This document shows, one piece after another, positions 1-9,130 of a stretch of DNA of 64,000 nt. Position 1 is the first letter of the stretch. Each line of letters opens with the position of its first letter. The notes beneath the pieces are model-generated. The model ran no database searches. It was given only the letters and a program-made list of their open reading frames with translations, and was not told the DNA's origin. Location: positions 124,001 to 188,000 of the forward strand of contig JBGCFG010000015.1 in the NCBI GenBank assembly GCA_045106815.1. Direction: 5' to 3'. The position numbers and the translations under genes were made by a program. The DNA is from JAUIAI01 sp045106815 (GTDB lineage Bacteria; Pseudomonadota; Gammaproteobacteria; Burkholderiales; Burkholderiaceae_E).

Positions 1-1588
1 ACTCGTCACGCTCAAGTGCACGACGAAAGTCTGCCGCCAGTGCCAGCCGTTCTGGAGCGCCCTCGAGCATGTCATCAGAAAAGACAATGGCTTGATCCTT
101 ACCGGCTTCTTTGGCCTTGTACATCGCAATATCTGCACGCTGCGCCGCCTGCTCGGCGTCTAGCCCAGTGAGTCGATTGACGACACCGATACTGGCCGAC
201 ACATAGATTTCGGCCGACTCTGCGCCCGCAGACACAGACGGACCGATGCCTTTGCCTATCTCAAATGGCGGCGCAAGGGCAGCCTGTATTCGCTCTGCAA
301 CGGTCGCCTTGCCGCAAAGCACAATGAACTCATCGCCGCCTTGCCTCGCCAACAGATCGCCCTCATCAAGGCAAGTATGAATTCTCGAGGCCACATGCTT
401 GAGCAGTTGATCTCCAACTGTATGACCGTAAGAATCGTTCACGAGCTTGAAACCATCCAGATCAATAAACAGCACGCACCTTGATGCCTGATCCTGCGCG
501 GAGAGCTCATCATAGGCAATGGAGAAACTTCGCCGGTTAGGCAGACCCGTCAAAGGGTCATGCAGGGCCTGATGCCGCAGCTGTGCCTCTAAAGCCTTCG
601 CTTCTGTGATCTCGCGAGCGTTCAGCACAATGCCGCGCACTTCCGTATGGTCTGACAGGTCGGCCGCATGAATTTCAAATATCTGCTGCTTGCCAGTCTT
701 GGTGATAATCGTAACTTCATGGCGTGTTTGCGCCAGGAGTGCGTCAGCAGAGACACCCAAACGATGTTGAATTTCACCCAGCTCTTCCTCGTCAGCTAGA
801 GACCATAACGCTCTTGATGAAGGCGATGCATACTGAATAAGACCGTGCTTATCCACGACCAGAATCAGGTCAGCAGAATGCTGCACGAGGCCGCGAAATC
901 GTGACTCGCTCGCGGCGAGTGTCTTGACCCGCTCTGCCTGAATATCCTCAGCGCGGCGCGCCCGGACGCGACCCAGGCTGCCAGCGAGTAGCAAAGCCGC
1001 CAGCAGTGTAATGGTCGCGGCCATAGCAGTCACCACATTAGCCGCGCGCGATGATCGAACCGCAATGGTTTCGGCCCGCTCGCGTACTGCATTAAGCGCT
1101 GTCTCAAACCGGCCGTAGTTCATGTCCCACCGGCCCAGACGGCTGCGCATACGCTCCTGGCTGAGATTCATCATGCCAAACGAACCCTGAACACCGGCGA
1201 GAAAAGACTCGGTACCAGCTACCAGGCCGTCAAGCAACTCCGGCGCCGCGGCAAACCCAAGGTGTTTGTTCCAGGTTTCCCCAGATGCTTCGAGTGAGCG
1301 TACAACCTGCACCTGACGCAACAACTCATGGCGGTGGACTTGCGCTCGACCGCGAGTACGGTTGAAGGTCATTTTTTCACCGGCCATGAGCTGCGTCATC
1401 GCGCGCCAGACGATGGTGTTTTGCTGAGAGGCAGCCACTTCCAAAGCGGTGAGCTGCTCGATTACCGCGCGGCGCTCATCGGTGTGGTTGCGTAACTGCA
1501 TGCTCAGCATCACGAGGGTGACAGCCAGCACAGTGACAACTGATAGCAGGCTCCAGGTAAGCGAGCCTGAACGAGGGGCGGGATTCAT
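1..1588 (-). CDS. Membrane GGDEF protein, probably GGDEF-EAL (C-terminus outside window)
   Basis: A c-di-GMP turnover enzyme of the inner membrane. Reading from the ATG at 1588, there is an N-terminal membrane segment (about residues 10-31), a periplasmic region of about 130 residues, a second membrane segment near 185-208, a PAS-like domain (about 225-340) and a GGDEF domain. The catalytic signature GGDEF is intact at residues 417-421 (bases 340-326), so cyclase activity is expected. The residue pattern that precedes it lacks an RxxD inhibitory site. The last visible residues (an RRALERDE stretch) resemble the linker that normally leads into an EAL phosphodiesterase domain, so I infer a GGDEF-EAL protein continuing past base 1. 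The gene is truncated by the window edge, not broken. Confidence 0.88.
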   Translation of the reverse strand, partial: MNPAPRSGSLTWSLLSVVTVLAVTLVMLSMQLRNHTDERRAVIEQLTALEVAASQQNTIVWRAMTQLMAGEKMTFNRTRGRAQVHRHELLRQVQVVRSLEASGETWNKHLGFAAAPELLDGLVAGTESFLAGVQGSFGMMNLSQERMRSRLGRWDMNYGRFETALNAVRERAETIAVRSSRAANVVTAMAATITLLAALLLAGSLGRVRARRAEDIQAERVKTLAASESRFRGLVQHSADLILVVDKHGLIQYASPSSRALWSLADEEELGEIQHRLGVSADALLAQTRHEVTIITKTGKQQIFEIHAADLSDHTEVRGIVLNAREITEAKALEAQLRHQALHDPLTGLPNRRSFSIAYDELSAQDQASRCVLFIDLDGFKLVNDSYGHTVGDQLLKHVASRIHTCLDEGDLLARQGGDEFIVLCGKATVAERIQAALAPPFEIGKGIGPSVSAGAESAEIYVSASIGVVNRLTGLDAEQAAQRADIAMYKAKEAGKDQAIVFSDDMLEGAPERLALAADFRRALERDE

Positions 1589-1792
1589 CGTTGCCTTCAA
1601 AACACAGTTTCAGTCACTACGATGATTAGGCGTCATTGCTCTGGCAACAAGCATGCCTGGCCCGAAGGGCCAACGGGCAATACGAGTGGCAGGGCAATTC
1701 AGACTTGACCCGACCGTTCGTCTGCCCCTTGTACGGGCAAGCTCAAGTTTCCAGTCGAATTGCCGCTCTTAGTGCTTGAATAGGAGAGACTA

Positions 1793-2116
1793 TTGAGCCC
1801 ATTAAGCCCATCGAGCTTCAGTACCGGCCTGACAGGACTGAACGCAGCCGTCGAACGACTGGATACCGCCGCGGCAAGCATTGCGCGCGCGGCAATTACA
1901 ACTGTTGATGACTCTGGAAACCCCGCCGCGGTAGCTGCTCAGGCCCAACCTGGGGCCGCCGAGGCAGCGACTAACGAGACAGCCACAGTCGCGCCATCTG
2001 AAGACCTGGTGAGCGCCATCGTTGAACAGATCTCGGCCAGTTCCGCCTTCATGGCGAACGTCCAAACGATTAAGGCAAGCGACGAAAACCTTGAGGCACT
2101 ACTGAAGTTGCGCTGA
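1793..2116 (+). CDS. Miniature flagellar rod/hook-like protein
   Basis: A 107-residue protein built from only the two ends of a flagellar axial protein. Residues 10-33 (GLTGLNAAVERLDTAAASIA) resemble the N-terminal helix of FlgC/FlgE/FlgG. The last 35 residues (ending NVQTIKASDENLEALLKLR) resemble the Flg_bbr_C helix that packs beside it. The central D1-D3 domains of real rod and hook proteins are missing and replaced by an Ala/Thr-rich linker. A TTG start at 1793 is supported by an AGGAGA ribosome site at about 1783-1788. No flagellar genes lie nearby. It could be an export-competent axial-like protein or a relic; the cellular role is unknown. Confidence 0.7.
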   Translation: MSPLSPSSFSTGLTGLNAAVERLDTAAASIARAAITTVDDSGNPAAVAAQAQPGAAEAATNETATVAPSEDLVSAIVEQISASSAFMANVQTIKASDENLEALLKLR

Positions 2117-2177
2117 ACGATACAATGAGCAATCCCCTGACCTAACAGCAGGTCACGCGGCAACAAGAGGAGATTGC

Positions 2178-3347
2178 ATGAGTAACCCGAGCAGCGCCTA
2201 TATCGTGGGCGCCTACGAGCACCCGACCCGGCTGGCGCCTGACAAATCAGTGCCCCAGCTCCATGCTGAATGCGCGATTGGTGCACTCGAAGATGCCGGC
2301 CTGTCTTTGTCGGATGTTGATGGCTACTTTTGTGCCGGCGACGCGCCAGGCCTCGCGCCGCTTTGGATGGCTGACTACCTAAACCTCAATCTCTCCTGGT
2401 TTGATGGCACCGAAGCCGGTGGTTGCTCTTACCTAGCCCATGTTCAGCATGCCGCCGCCGCAATCGCACGCGGCCAATGCAAGGTTGCCCTAATCACACT
2501 TGCCGGCAAACCGCGCAGTAGTGGCCAGGCCACAGGCACGGCACCTCGCGCACTTGGGCCAGACCGGCCCGAAGTGCCCTGGGAGTCGTCGTTCAAATGG
2601 ACGATTGCCGGCATCTACGGGATGATGGCCCAGCGCCATATGCATGAATACGGCACCACCCGCGAGCAAATTGCCTGGGTGAAAGTGGCTGCATCGGAAC
2701 ATGCGCAGCACAATCCGCACGCGCTGCTCAAGAAGACTGTCTCGGTAGATGATGTCATTAATTCACCCATGATCTCCGACCCGATCCGCCGGCTCGATTG
2801 CTGCGTGATCACCGATGGCGGGGGTGCACTCGTTGTCACCACACCGGAGATTGCCCGCAGCCTCAAGCGGCCGCTCGTCAAAGTCAAAGGCGCGGGCCAC
2901 ACCGTTCATACCAACAACGGCGGTTACCTTGACCTCACCCGCTCGGGCGCTGAGCGCTCGGGTGCTTCAGCGTTTGAAGAAGCCGGTATCAAGCCCGCTG
3001 ATATCGACTACGCCTCGATCTACGATAACTTCACGATCATGGTGCTGATGCAACTGGAAGATCTCGGTTTTTGCGAGAAGGGCCAGGGAGGCAGGTTTGT
3101 TGCAGACGGCAACTTGATTTCAGGCGTAGGCAAACTGCCATGGAATACAGACGGCGGCGGTCTGTGCAACAACCACCCCATGAACCGCGGCGGTATCACT
3201 AAAGCCATTGAAGCGGTACGCCAGCTACGCGGCGAAGCGCATCCGGCCGTACAGGTCAAAGATTGTCGCCTGGCGCTGGCCAGCGGTCCGGGCATGGTCG
3301 TCGGCGGTGCCCACAACCATGCCACCATCATTCTCGAGCGGGAGTAG
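2178..3347 (+). CDS. Thiolase-like (SCP2-type) acyl-CoA C-acyltransferase
   Basis: A 389-residue protein of the thiolase superfamily, subgroup usually annotated as acetyl-CoA acetyltransferase or SCPx-type thiolase. It carries the C-terminal block GGGLCNNHPMNRGG followed by KAIEAVRQLRGEA, which is typical of this group, and a terminal glycine-rich GPGMVVGG strand. The usual thiolase nucleophile block is not obvious near residue 90, as is common in SCP2-type members that work with a DUF35 partner. A strong AGAGGAG site precedes the ATG at 2178. The Zn-ribbon/OB protein starts 3 bases after its stop, so the two should form one complex acting on CoA thioesters. The substrate (steroid side chain, fatty or aromatic acyl-CoA) cannot be told. 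Confidence 0.85.
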   Translation: MSNPSSAYIVGAYEHPTRLAPDKSVPQLHAECAIGALEDAGLSLSDVDGYFCAGDAPGLAPLWMADYLNLNLSWFDGTEAGGCSYLAHVQHAAAAIARGQCKVALITLAGKPRSSGQATGTAPRALGPDRPEVPWESSFKWTIAGIYGMMAQRHMHEYGTTREQIAWVKVAASEHAQHNPHALLKKTVSVDDVINSPMISDPIRRLDCCVITDGGGALVVTTPEIARSLKRPLVKVKGAGHTVHTNNGGYLDLTRSGAERSGASAFEEAGIKPADIDYASIYDNFTIMVLMQLEDLGFCEKGQGGRFVADGNLISGVGKLPWNTDGGGLCNNHPMNRGGITKAIEAVRQLRGEAHPAVQVKDCRLALASGPGMVVGGAHNHATIILERE

Positions 3348-3350
3348 ACC

Positions 3351-3752
3351 ATGAGTGAACAAAACAACCCCTGGGAGAATGATCCCTTTTCAGCCGCCTA
3401 TCCGGAGACAGCAGAGTTTTGGCAGGCTGCGGCTGAAGGCAAACTGATGCTGAAGCGGTGCAGTGATTGCGGCAAGACCCATTGGTATCCGCGCGCGGTC
3501 TGCCCGATGTGCGGCAGTACAAATCTTGCGTGGATTGAAGCCTCTGGAAAAGGCACGCTCTATGCTTTTAGCCCGGCCAGGCGCGCAGACCCACCCTATA
3601 CGCTTGCGTATGTAACGCTCGACGAAGGCCCCATCATGATGACTAATATCATTGAAGCTGAACCAGAGGCCCTGCAACTGGGCCAGAACGTCAAGGTTCA
3701 GTTTCAGGCGGCTGCTGAGGGGCGGATGATGCCGTTTTTCGTGCCCGCGTAA
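3351..3752 (+). CDS. Zn-ribbon/OB-fold (DUF35) partner of the thiolase
   Basis: A 133-residue protein with an N-terminal rubredoxin-like zinc ribbon (CSDC at about 36-39 and CPMC at about 51-54) followed by an OB fold, the DUF35 architecture. Such proteins bind acyl-CoA and assemble with thiolase-like or HMG-CoA-synthase-like enzymes. The gene begins 3 bases after the stop of the upstream thiolase-like gene, so translation is probably coupled and the proteins likely interact. It is convergent with the molybdoenzyme gene, whose stop lies 11 bases away. Confidence 0.87.
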   Translation: MSEQNNPWENDPFSAAYPETAEFWQAAAEGKLMLKRCSDCGKTHWYPRAVCPMCGSTNLAWIEASGKGTLYAFSPARRADPPYTLAYVTLDEGPIMMTNIIEAEPEALQLGQNVKVQFQAAAEGRMMPFFVPA

Positions 3753-3763
3753 TCAGGTGGTGA

Positions 3764-6115
3764 TCAACCCGCCCGTTCAACGAACGCCGGCGGGTCAAAC
3801 ACCTTGATTGGTGGGAGCTCATCTGTAAAGCGCTCGACTTGGACTAGACAACTGTGTGCGCTGGTGCCCTGCGCCAGGGTTGAAGTGCCGACGTCACGCG
3901 TCAAGACATTGGGGTTCCCGTGCACTTCCAGGCTCTTAGCCTCAGCGGGTGTCATGGGGTCAAACCATGCCCCGGTGGGTAAAACCACAACGCCAGGGCG
4001 CACGGTGTCCGAAACAACCGCACCGGCCAGGCAAGCGCCGCGATCATTGAATAGTCGAACGATATCGCCGTCACCAATGCCGCGGCTTGCCGCATCATCC
4101 GGATGAATCTGCATCGGCTCGCGCCCCTTGATTTTCGACTGTCGGCTGGTGCGGCCAAAATCGTATTGACTGTGTAGTCGCGTCACGGGTTGATTCGAAT
4201 TGAGCGCGAGTGGGTATCGCTCGGACCGCGCACTCCCTAAAAACTCCTGTTTATCGAACCACTTCGCATGACCCGCACAATCATCAAGCCCAAACGATGC
4301 CAGGGTCTTTGAAAAAATCTCAATACGACCAGAAGGCGTGGGTAGCGGGGACCCATCCGGCTCACGCCGAAAGGCTTCCAGTGTAAAAACCCGATCAGTG
4401 AGAATCGACTCATCTATGCGCAGCGTTTCTCCAGCCCAAAACGTCGGGAAGTCCGGCAGCGGACTGCCTGCCCGCTCCGCTTCATCTCGGGTGACCTCCC
4501 ACAGGTGCTCAATCCATTGTCGCTTTGTGCGCCCCTCGGTAAATTCACCCTCAAAACCAAGTTGCTCAGCAAGTCCGGCAAAGATGTCAAAGTCGTCGCG
4601 TGCCTGCGCGTAAGGTGTCAACACCTGCGGCATCGGTGACATCGTCATTTCAACCGAGCCGCGCGAAAAGTCTTCTCTTTCGAGGGAAGTGGTTGCTGGA
4701 AACACGATGTCGGCATGGCGTGCGGTTGCTGTCCAGTATGGGTCATTCACGATCACAGTATCTGGCTTGGCCCATGCCTGGCGGAGCCGGTTGAGGTCCT
4801 GGTGATGATGAAACGGATTGCCCCCTACCCAGTACACGAGCTTTATGTCGGGGTAGGTTAGCCGCTCACCATTAAACGGATATTGCTCTCCCGGATGCAG
4901 CAACATGTCGGCAACCCGCGCCACAGGAATAATGGTCTTGACCGGGTTACCACCCTGCGGAAGCGCGCCTGCTCTAAACGGGACCGCGCGACGCCCCGCG
5001 AAGCCATAGTTGTGAATACAGCCGTATCCATAGCCCACCCCCTGACCGGGCAAACCGATATTGCCCAGCATGGCCGCCAGCACAGCCACCATCCAGTACG
5101 GCTGATCGCCATTTTCGGTGCGCTGCAAGGACCAGCTAATTGACATCAGGCACGGCTCTGCTGCCATTCGCCGGGCGAGCCGCCTGATACGCTCAACATC
5201 CAGGTCACATATTTGTGAGGCCCATTGCGCGTCTTTTGCCTGGCCATCACTGGCGCCAGTGAGGTAAGGCACAAACTGCTCAAACCCCACACAGTAACGC
5301 TCAAGAAACGCGGTGTCGTGCAAGCCCTCGCTATACAGTGTGTGCGCAAGGCCAAGCATCAGCGCGACATCAGCGTTTGGGCGGATTGCCCACCAGTCAG
5401 CCTCCATGAAGTCGGCCACGTCATCTTTCAGCGGGCTGACGCAAACAACATCTACACCCGCCTGGCGCACGCGGTCCAATTCGTTACGCGCGGTATGGTC
5501 GGCAATCCCGCCCTGGTTGATCTGTGTGTTCTTAAGGCTCACGCCGCCAAAGCAAATCAGCAACTTCGTGTGCGCGACAACATCATCAATGGTGGGAGAC
5601 TCTGCCATCAATTGATATGACGTTATACCAAACACGTGCGGGATGATGATCTGAGCCGTGCCGGTTGAATAAGACTGAACAGACGCCACATAGCCGCCAA
5701 ACTGCTTTAAAAAACGATGCACCTGGCTTTGCGAGTGATGGAACCGACCGGCACTTGCCCAGCCATAAGAGCCGCCATAAATTGCCTCGCAGCCAAACTC
5801 GCGTTTGGTATGTGCCAATGCCTGAGCCCCAAGGTCGAGCGCTTCATCCCACGGCACCTCCACAAAGGGCTCAACCCCGCGCTTGCGCCCGTCACTCTTC
5901 CATTGTGCCTTCAGGTATCCTTGGCGAACACTCGGCCGAGCCACGCGGCACCCTTTGTCCTGCGAGTCGACCAGCGACTGACCAATCGGTGACGGGTTGG
6001 TGTCCTCGGGTGTTGGCAGTACGGCACTGACGGCACCGTCAGTTTTTTGAAGCAGGTAGTTACCCCAATGGGTACTGGTTCTTATTTGGGTTGTCTGGCT
6101 CACAGTTTGGCTCAT
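3764..6115 (-). CDS. Molybdopterin oxidoreductase, BisC/TorA/DMSO reductase family
   Basis: A bis-MGD molybdenum enzyme of about 783 residues that should reduce an S- or N-oxide. The start is taken at the ATG at 6115, giving MSQTVSQ and then THWGNY, the usual beginning of BisC-type proteins. Extending upstream would run through the neighbouring membrane-protein gene in another frame. Seen in sequence: GGSYGW near 115-119, and YSTGTAQ with Ser150, the position of the serine that ligates Mo in DMSO reductase. No N-terminal Fe-S Cys cluster and no twin-arginine signal are present, so a cytoplasmic BisC/methionine-sulfoxide-reductase-like role is more likely than periplasmic TorA. The length fits BisC (about 780). 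Substrate is inferred only. Confidence 0.86.
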   Translation of the reverse strand: MSQTVSQTTQIRTSTHWGNYLLQKTDGAVSAVLPTPEDTNPSPIGQSLVDSQDKGCRVARPSVRQGYLKAQWKSDGRKRGVEPFVEVPWDEALDLGAQALAHTKREFGCEAIYGGSYGWASAGRFHHSQSQVHRFLKQFGGYVASVQSYSTGTAQIIIPHVFGITSYQLMAESPTIDDVVAHTKLLICFGGVSLKNTQINQGGIADHTARNELDRVRQAGVDVVCVSPLKDDVADFMEADWWAIRPNADVALMLGLAHTLYSEGLHDTAFLERYCVGFEQFVPYLTGASDGQAKDAQWASQICDLDVERIRRLARRMAAEPCLMSISWSLQRTENGDQPYWMVAVLAAMLGNIGLPGQGVGYGYGCIHNYGFAGRRAVPFRAGALPQGGNPVKTIIPVARVADMLLHPGEQYPFNGERLTYPDIKLVYWVGGNPFHHHQDLNRLRQAWAKPDTVIVNDPYWTATARHADIVFPATTSLEREDFSRGSVEMTMSPMPQVLTPYAQARDDFDIFAGLAEQLGFEGEFTEGRTKRQWIEHLWEVTRDEAERAGSPLPDFPTFWAGETLRIDESILTDRVFTLEAFRREPDGSPLPTPSGRIEIFSKTLASFGLDDCAGHAKWFDKQEFLGSARSERYPLALNSNQPVTRLHSQYDFGRTSRQSKIKGREPMQIHPDDAASRGIGDGDIVRLFNDRGACLAGAVVSDTVRPGVVVLPTGAWFDPMTPAEAKSLEVHGNPNVLTRDVGTSTLAQGTSAHSCLVQVERFTDELPPIKVFDPPAFVERAG

Positions 6116-6147
6116 CGACTCAAGTGTAAGTTCTCTGGCAGCCTGTC

Positions 6148-6564
6148 TCAGCCGCCCCCTGATTTTTCGGTCCGGTACAAAGACACGCAAAAGATTGCTA
6201 ACGCGCCGTTGATGATAACGACAAACCAAGATGCCCACTCTGGCACGAACCCAACGAAGTATTGCACCAGCGGCACTGCGATAACACCAAAGACCAGGCC
6301 AGCTAGTATTGGGAAGAGGCCAAGTGCCAGGTAACCCCACCAGGTTTGACGACTGAGCCCTGCAAGGGCAATGATCGGCAGCAGCAAGAACGCGAAACAT
6401 GCTGCTGCCATCAGGAGGGCATGCTCATCAGGCGGATGACTAGTTCCCTGCCGAAGAGGTAGCAGGTAGATGTCGAACTTCGGGAGGGCCACCGCGAGTT
6501 CGGCTATCGCGACGTACTGAGACAATCGATAGGCGTTGTTCGAATTTCCAGCCGTATCAGGCAT
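6148..6564 (-). CDS. Small multi-pass membrane protein, unknown
   Basis: A 138-residue hydrophobic protein with three or four predicted membrane segments (about 49-70, 75-105 and 110-130). It lies between sdaA (stop 9 bases upstream of its ATG) and the molybdoenzyme gene (33 bases downstream), in the same direction. I do not recognise a family. It could serve as a membrane partner of the molybdoenzyme, but no haem- or quinone-binding histidines stand out. No good ribosome site is visible before the ATG at 6564, so translation may depend on the upstream gene. Confidence 0.6.
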   Translation of the reverse strand: MPDTAGNSNNAYRLSQYVAIAELAVALPKFDIYLLPLRQGTSHPPDEHALLMAAACFAFLLLPIIALAGLSRQTWWGYLALGLFPILAGLVFGVIAVPLVQYFVGFVPEWASWFVVIINGALAIFCVSLYRTEKSGGG

Positions 6565-6573
6565 ACGGTCAAG

Positions 6574-8001
6574 TCAACACTCAGGCAAGTTGATCGCGAT
6601 ACCGCCCTGGGAGGTCTCTTTGTACTTGTCTTTCATATCAAGACCGGTCTGGCGCATTGTCTCAATGCAATTATCGAGCGGCATGAAGTGAGTGCCATCA
6701 CCGCGCAGCGCAAGCGACGCGGCTGAGACCGCCTTGATTGCGCCTAGGGCATTGCGTTCGATGCATGGCACCTGTACGAGCCCCGCCGCCGGATCGCATG
6801 TCATGCCAAGATGGTGCTCGAGTGCAATCTCGGCAGCGTTCTCGATCTGCTCATTGCTGCCGCCAAGTGCTGCGCATAACCCGGCAGCCGCCATCGCTGA
6901 AGCCGAACCGACTTCGCCCTGACAGCCTACTTCGGCACCCGAGATTGACGCGCGGTGTTTTATTAAGCTGCCAATAGCAGCGGCAGTAAGCAAGAAACAG
7001 CGCCCGCCTTCATGAGTGGCACCAATGCAATGCGATTTGTAGTAGCGTAAAACGGCTGGTACAACACCTGCAGCGCCATTGGTGGGTGATGTCACGACGC
7101 GGCCACCGGCTGCATTTTCTTCGTTAACCGCCATCGCATATACCGACAACCAATCATTGACTACATGAGGTTGAATGGTGTGCCGGTCAGTCTCAGCGAG
7201 TAGTTGCTCATAGATGGCTTTTGCTCGCCGCCGCACCCGCAGCCCACCGGGCAGTGTGCCGTCCAGACTCAGGCCTCTGTCGATACAAGCATCCATCGCC
7301 TCCCAAATCTCGTCAATTTGGCGATCAGGCGATTCGCCGTTCAGTTCTGCACGCTCGTTAGCGGCCATCATTTGCGCGATGGTCAGGTCAGCGCCACGGC
7401 CCATTTCGAGCATTTCAGCAGCCGAACTGAACGGATACGGATAACCGTGCGCTTCCTTATCATCATGCAGACCTTGCACGCCGCCGTCGACTCTGTGAGT
7501 GAGCTCGGCCTGGGTCTCAACGAACCCTCCGCCGACCGAGTAGTAAATTTCACTCATGCACTTCTCGCCCGACAAATCAAAGGCGCTGAACTTCAAGCCG
7601 TTGGGATGCCCTGGCAACGCCTGTCCATAATCAAAAACAAGATCTTTGTCAGGATCGAATGAAAACTCAGGCAAACCTGGCACCAAAATGCGCCTGTGCT
7701 GCCGAATCTGGAACTCAACTTTGTCTCCCGCATCGGGGTCAAGGGTCGCTGGTGTTGCCCCTGCAAGACCCAGGATGACAGCGCGATCCGTAGCGTGACC
7801 ATGACCGGTAAACGCAAGGGAACCATGCAGCGACGCGGTGACTCGAGTAACTTGTAATGGAGAAACAGATGACCCGTTAGAAGCGTCACTATAAGCTCTG
7901 ATGAGGTCAAGAAACCGGGCTGCCGCGGTCATCGGGCCCATGGTGTGCGAGCTTGATGGCCCGACGCCAATCTTGAAGACATCAAAGACACTAAGAAACA
8001 T
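6574..8001 (-). CDS. sdaA: L-serine ammonia-lyase (single-chain, Fe-S)
   Basis: Deaminates L-serine to pyruvate and ammonia in the cytosol. The 475-residue protein has the N-terminal SDH beta domain beginning MFLSVFDVFKIGVGPSSSHT and the C-terminal alpha domain with EVGCQGEVGSASAMAA and CDPAAGLVQVPC. The cysteines in these blocks and a third near position 320 ligate the [4Fe-4S] cluster in SdaA/SdaB. The length matches the fused proteobacterial enzymes (about 455). The C-terminus places Cys as the last residue, as in E. coli SdaA, where the tail Cys is cluster-associated. Genes on either side look unrelated. Confidence 0.95.
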   Translation of the reverse strand: MFLSVFDVFKIGVGPSSSHTMGPMTAAARFLDLIRAYSDASNGSSVSPLQVTRVTASLHGSLAFTGHGHATDRAVILGLAGATPATLDPDAGDKVEFQIRQHRRILVPGLPEFSFDPDKDLVFDYGQALPGHPNGLKFSAFDLSGEKCMSEIYYSVGGGFVETQAELTHRVDGGVQGLHDDKEAHGYPYPFSSAAEMLEMGRGADLTIAQMMAANERAELNGESPDRQIDEIWEAMDACIDRGLSLDGTLPGGLRVRRRAKAIYEQLLAETDRHTIQPHVVNDWLSVYAMAVNEENAAGGRVVTSPTNGAAGVVPAVLRYYKSHCIGATHEGGRCFLLTAAAIGSLIKHRASISGAEVGCQGEVGSASAMAAAGLCAALGGSNEQIENAAEIALEHHLGMTCDPAAGLVQVPCIERNALGAIKAVSAASLALRGDGTHFMPLDNCIETMRQTGLDMKDKYKETSQGGIAINLPEC

Positions 8002-8117
8002 GGTCAGACCCCAAGCCGGCGTATTTAGCAGGCAAGCCTACCAGACCCATCTACTCCCGGCTGAGTTCATTTGTAACGCGGCACAGCCAAGCGCCCCTCA
8101 CGTAAGCGCTTTCGTGA

Positions 8118-8981
8118 TCAGTAACCCCACAGAATCCGGTAGTGCTCCCCTTTTTCACCTCTGAAGTTGCCCGCAGTGTGATCGATGCGTACGCAGGGGC
8201 GCTCGATTTCTCCAGGCAACTCGCAAGTGCTTACGTCAGCCCGTCCGAACCGAGAGGCCCAGTCATCAGCCGTTTCTTTTAACGTTCGAACCTCTGAAAC
8301 TAATTCGCGGCGCTCCTCGCGTAAGGCATCAACATCGCCACGAACCCACCAGGTCATGAGCCAACCAGCCAACAGAACAGCAATCAGCCCAATACTGGCC
8401 CCGGCAAGCGATGCAAACAGCGAATTACGCCACATCTGACGCTTAAAGAGTCCGGTGGCCGTAGCCATTTGTTCGACCGCCTGGCGTGACTCATCCAATG
8501 ACGCTTTTAGCGCTGTAGTTGTCTCCTCAGCGGCCTCTTCGATTTGCTTCTTAAGTGTTTCGCCACCACTTTCCAACGCCTCAGCAGCAGCGGTCTCCAT
8601 GGTCGCCTTAAACGCCGGTGCCAACTCGCCAGACTGCTCGACGGCTTCTTGCTGAGATTTTGCGAGCGCAGTCACCGAAGTGGCGGCCTCATCAAGCCGC
8701 TCTAGTGAGCTATTGGCCAGATCAAACAACTCCTCCACCCGATCCGGGGGCGCCATTGTGACATCGACCCCTTCTGCAGCCTCAGCATCTTCAGTCTTGG
8801 CATTCTCGGCAGCACCGCCCTCAGTATCAGTATCATCGGCCGGCGATTCGGATGCCTCGGAAGTAGCAGCCTCGGCGTCGTCCGATGGCGTGTCGTCCGA
8901 TGGCGCATCAGACGCTTGACCATCCGCCTGGGCATCCATCTCAACTGTCTGTTCTGTTTCTTCGGTTTCAGTGGCACTCAT
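8118..8981 (-). CDS. Acidic coiled-coil single-pass membrane protein, unknown
   Basis: A 287-residue protein I do not recognise. Residues 1-85 are very acidic and rich in Ala/Asp/Glu/Ser (low complexity). Residues 90-180 look like amphipathic helices that could form a coiled coil. One membrane segment follows near 187-212. The C-terminal part has a second short coiled coil and ends in a compact block with two Cys, CVRID and YRILWGY. A GAGGG ribosome site supports the ATG at 8981. Both neighbours are housekeeping genes. The C-terminal block looks like a conserved mini-domain and could be searched separately from the low-complexity part. Confidence 0.65.
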   Translation of the reverse strand: MSATETEETEQTVEMDAQADGQASDAPSDDTPSDDAEAATSEASESPADDTDTEGGAAENAKTEDAEAAEGVDVTMAPPDRVEELFDLANSSLERLDEAATSVTALAKSQQEAVEQSGELAPAFKATMETAAAEALESGGETLKKQIEEAAEETTTALKASLDESRQAVEQMATATGLFKRQMWRNSLFASLAGASIGLIAVLLAGWLMTWWVRGDVDALREERRELVSEVRTLKETADDWASRFGRADVSTCELPGEIERPCVRIDHTAGNFRGEKGEHYRILWGY

Positions 8982-9130
8982 GTTATTGCCCTCAAAGACT
9001 ACGCTCAGCCGTTGGTGTAGGCCGAGAGGATAGGCAATGCACTGAAGTACCGTAAGTCACGCCCGGTTTACCGGCACGACCGGGAGACAGGCGGTCAGAA
9101 TGCGTCGCGCATCGGCCGCACGCGCAAGAT

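Noticed and set aside
1589..1792. Gap of about 200 bases before the rod-like gene, minus-strand frame at 1699-1881
   Set aside because: The minus frame has no ribosome site and overlaps the rod-like gene; I see no RNA gene or clear promoter in the gap.
3768..3796. Hairpin at the convergent end of the DUF35 and molybdoenzyme genes as terminator
   Set aside because: The stem is imperfect (two-base bulge), lies within the 3' coding end of the molybdoenzyme gene, and has no T-run.
6116..6400. Longer N-terminus of the molybdoenzyme, starting at 6400
   Set aside because: The extra 95 residues lie in another frame over the small membrane-protein gene, have no family similarity, and the BisC-like start MSQTVSQ...THWGNY begins at 6115.
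9062..9084. CCCGGT/ACCGGG inverted repeat in the gap 8982-9130
   Set aside because: Only a 6-bp stem with an 11-base loop and no T-run; not enough to call a terminator. Nothing else is visible in that gap.
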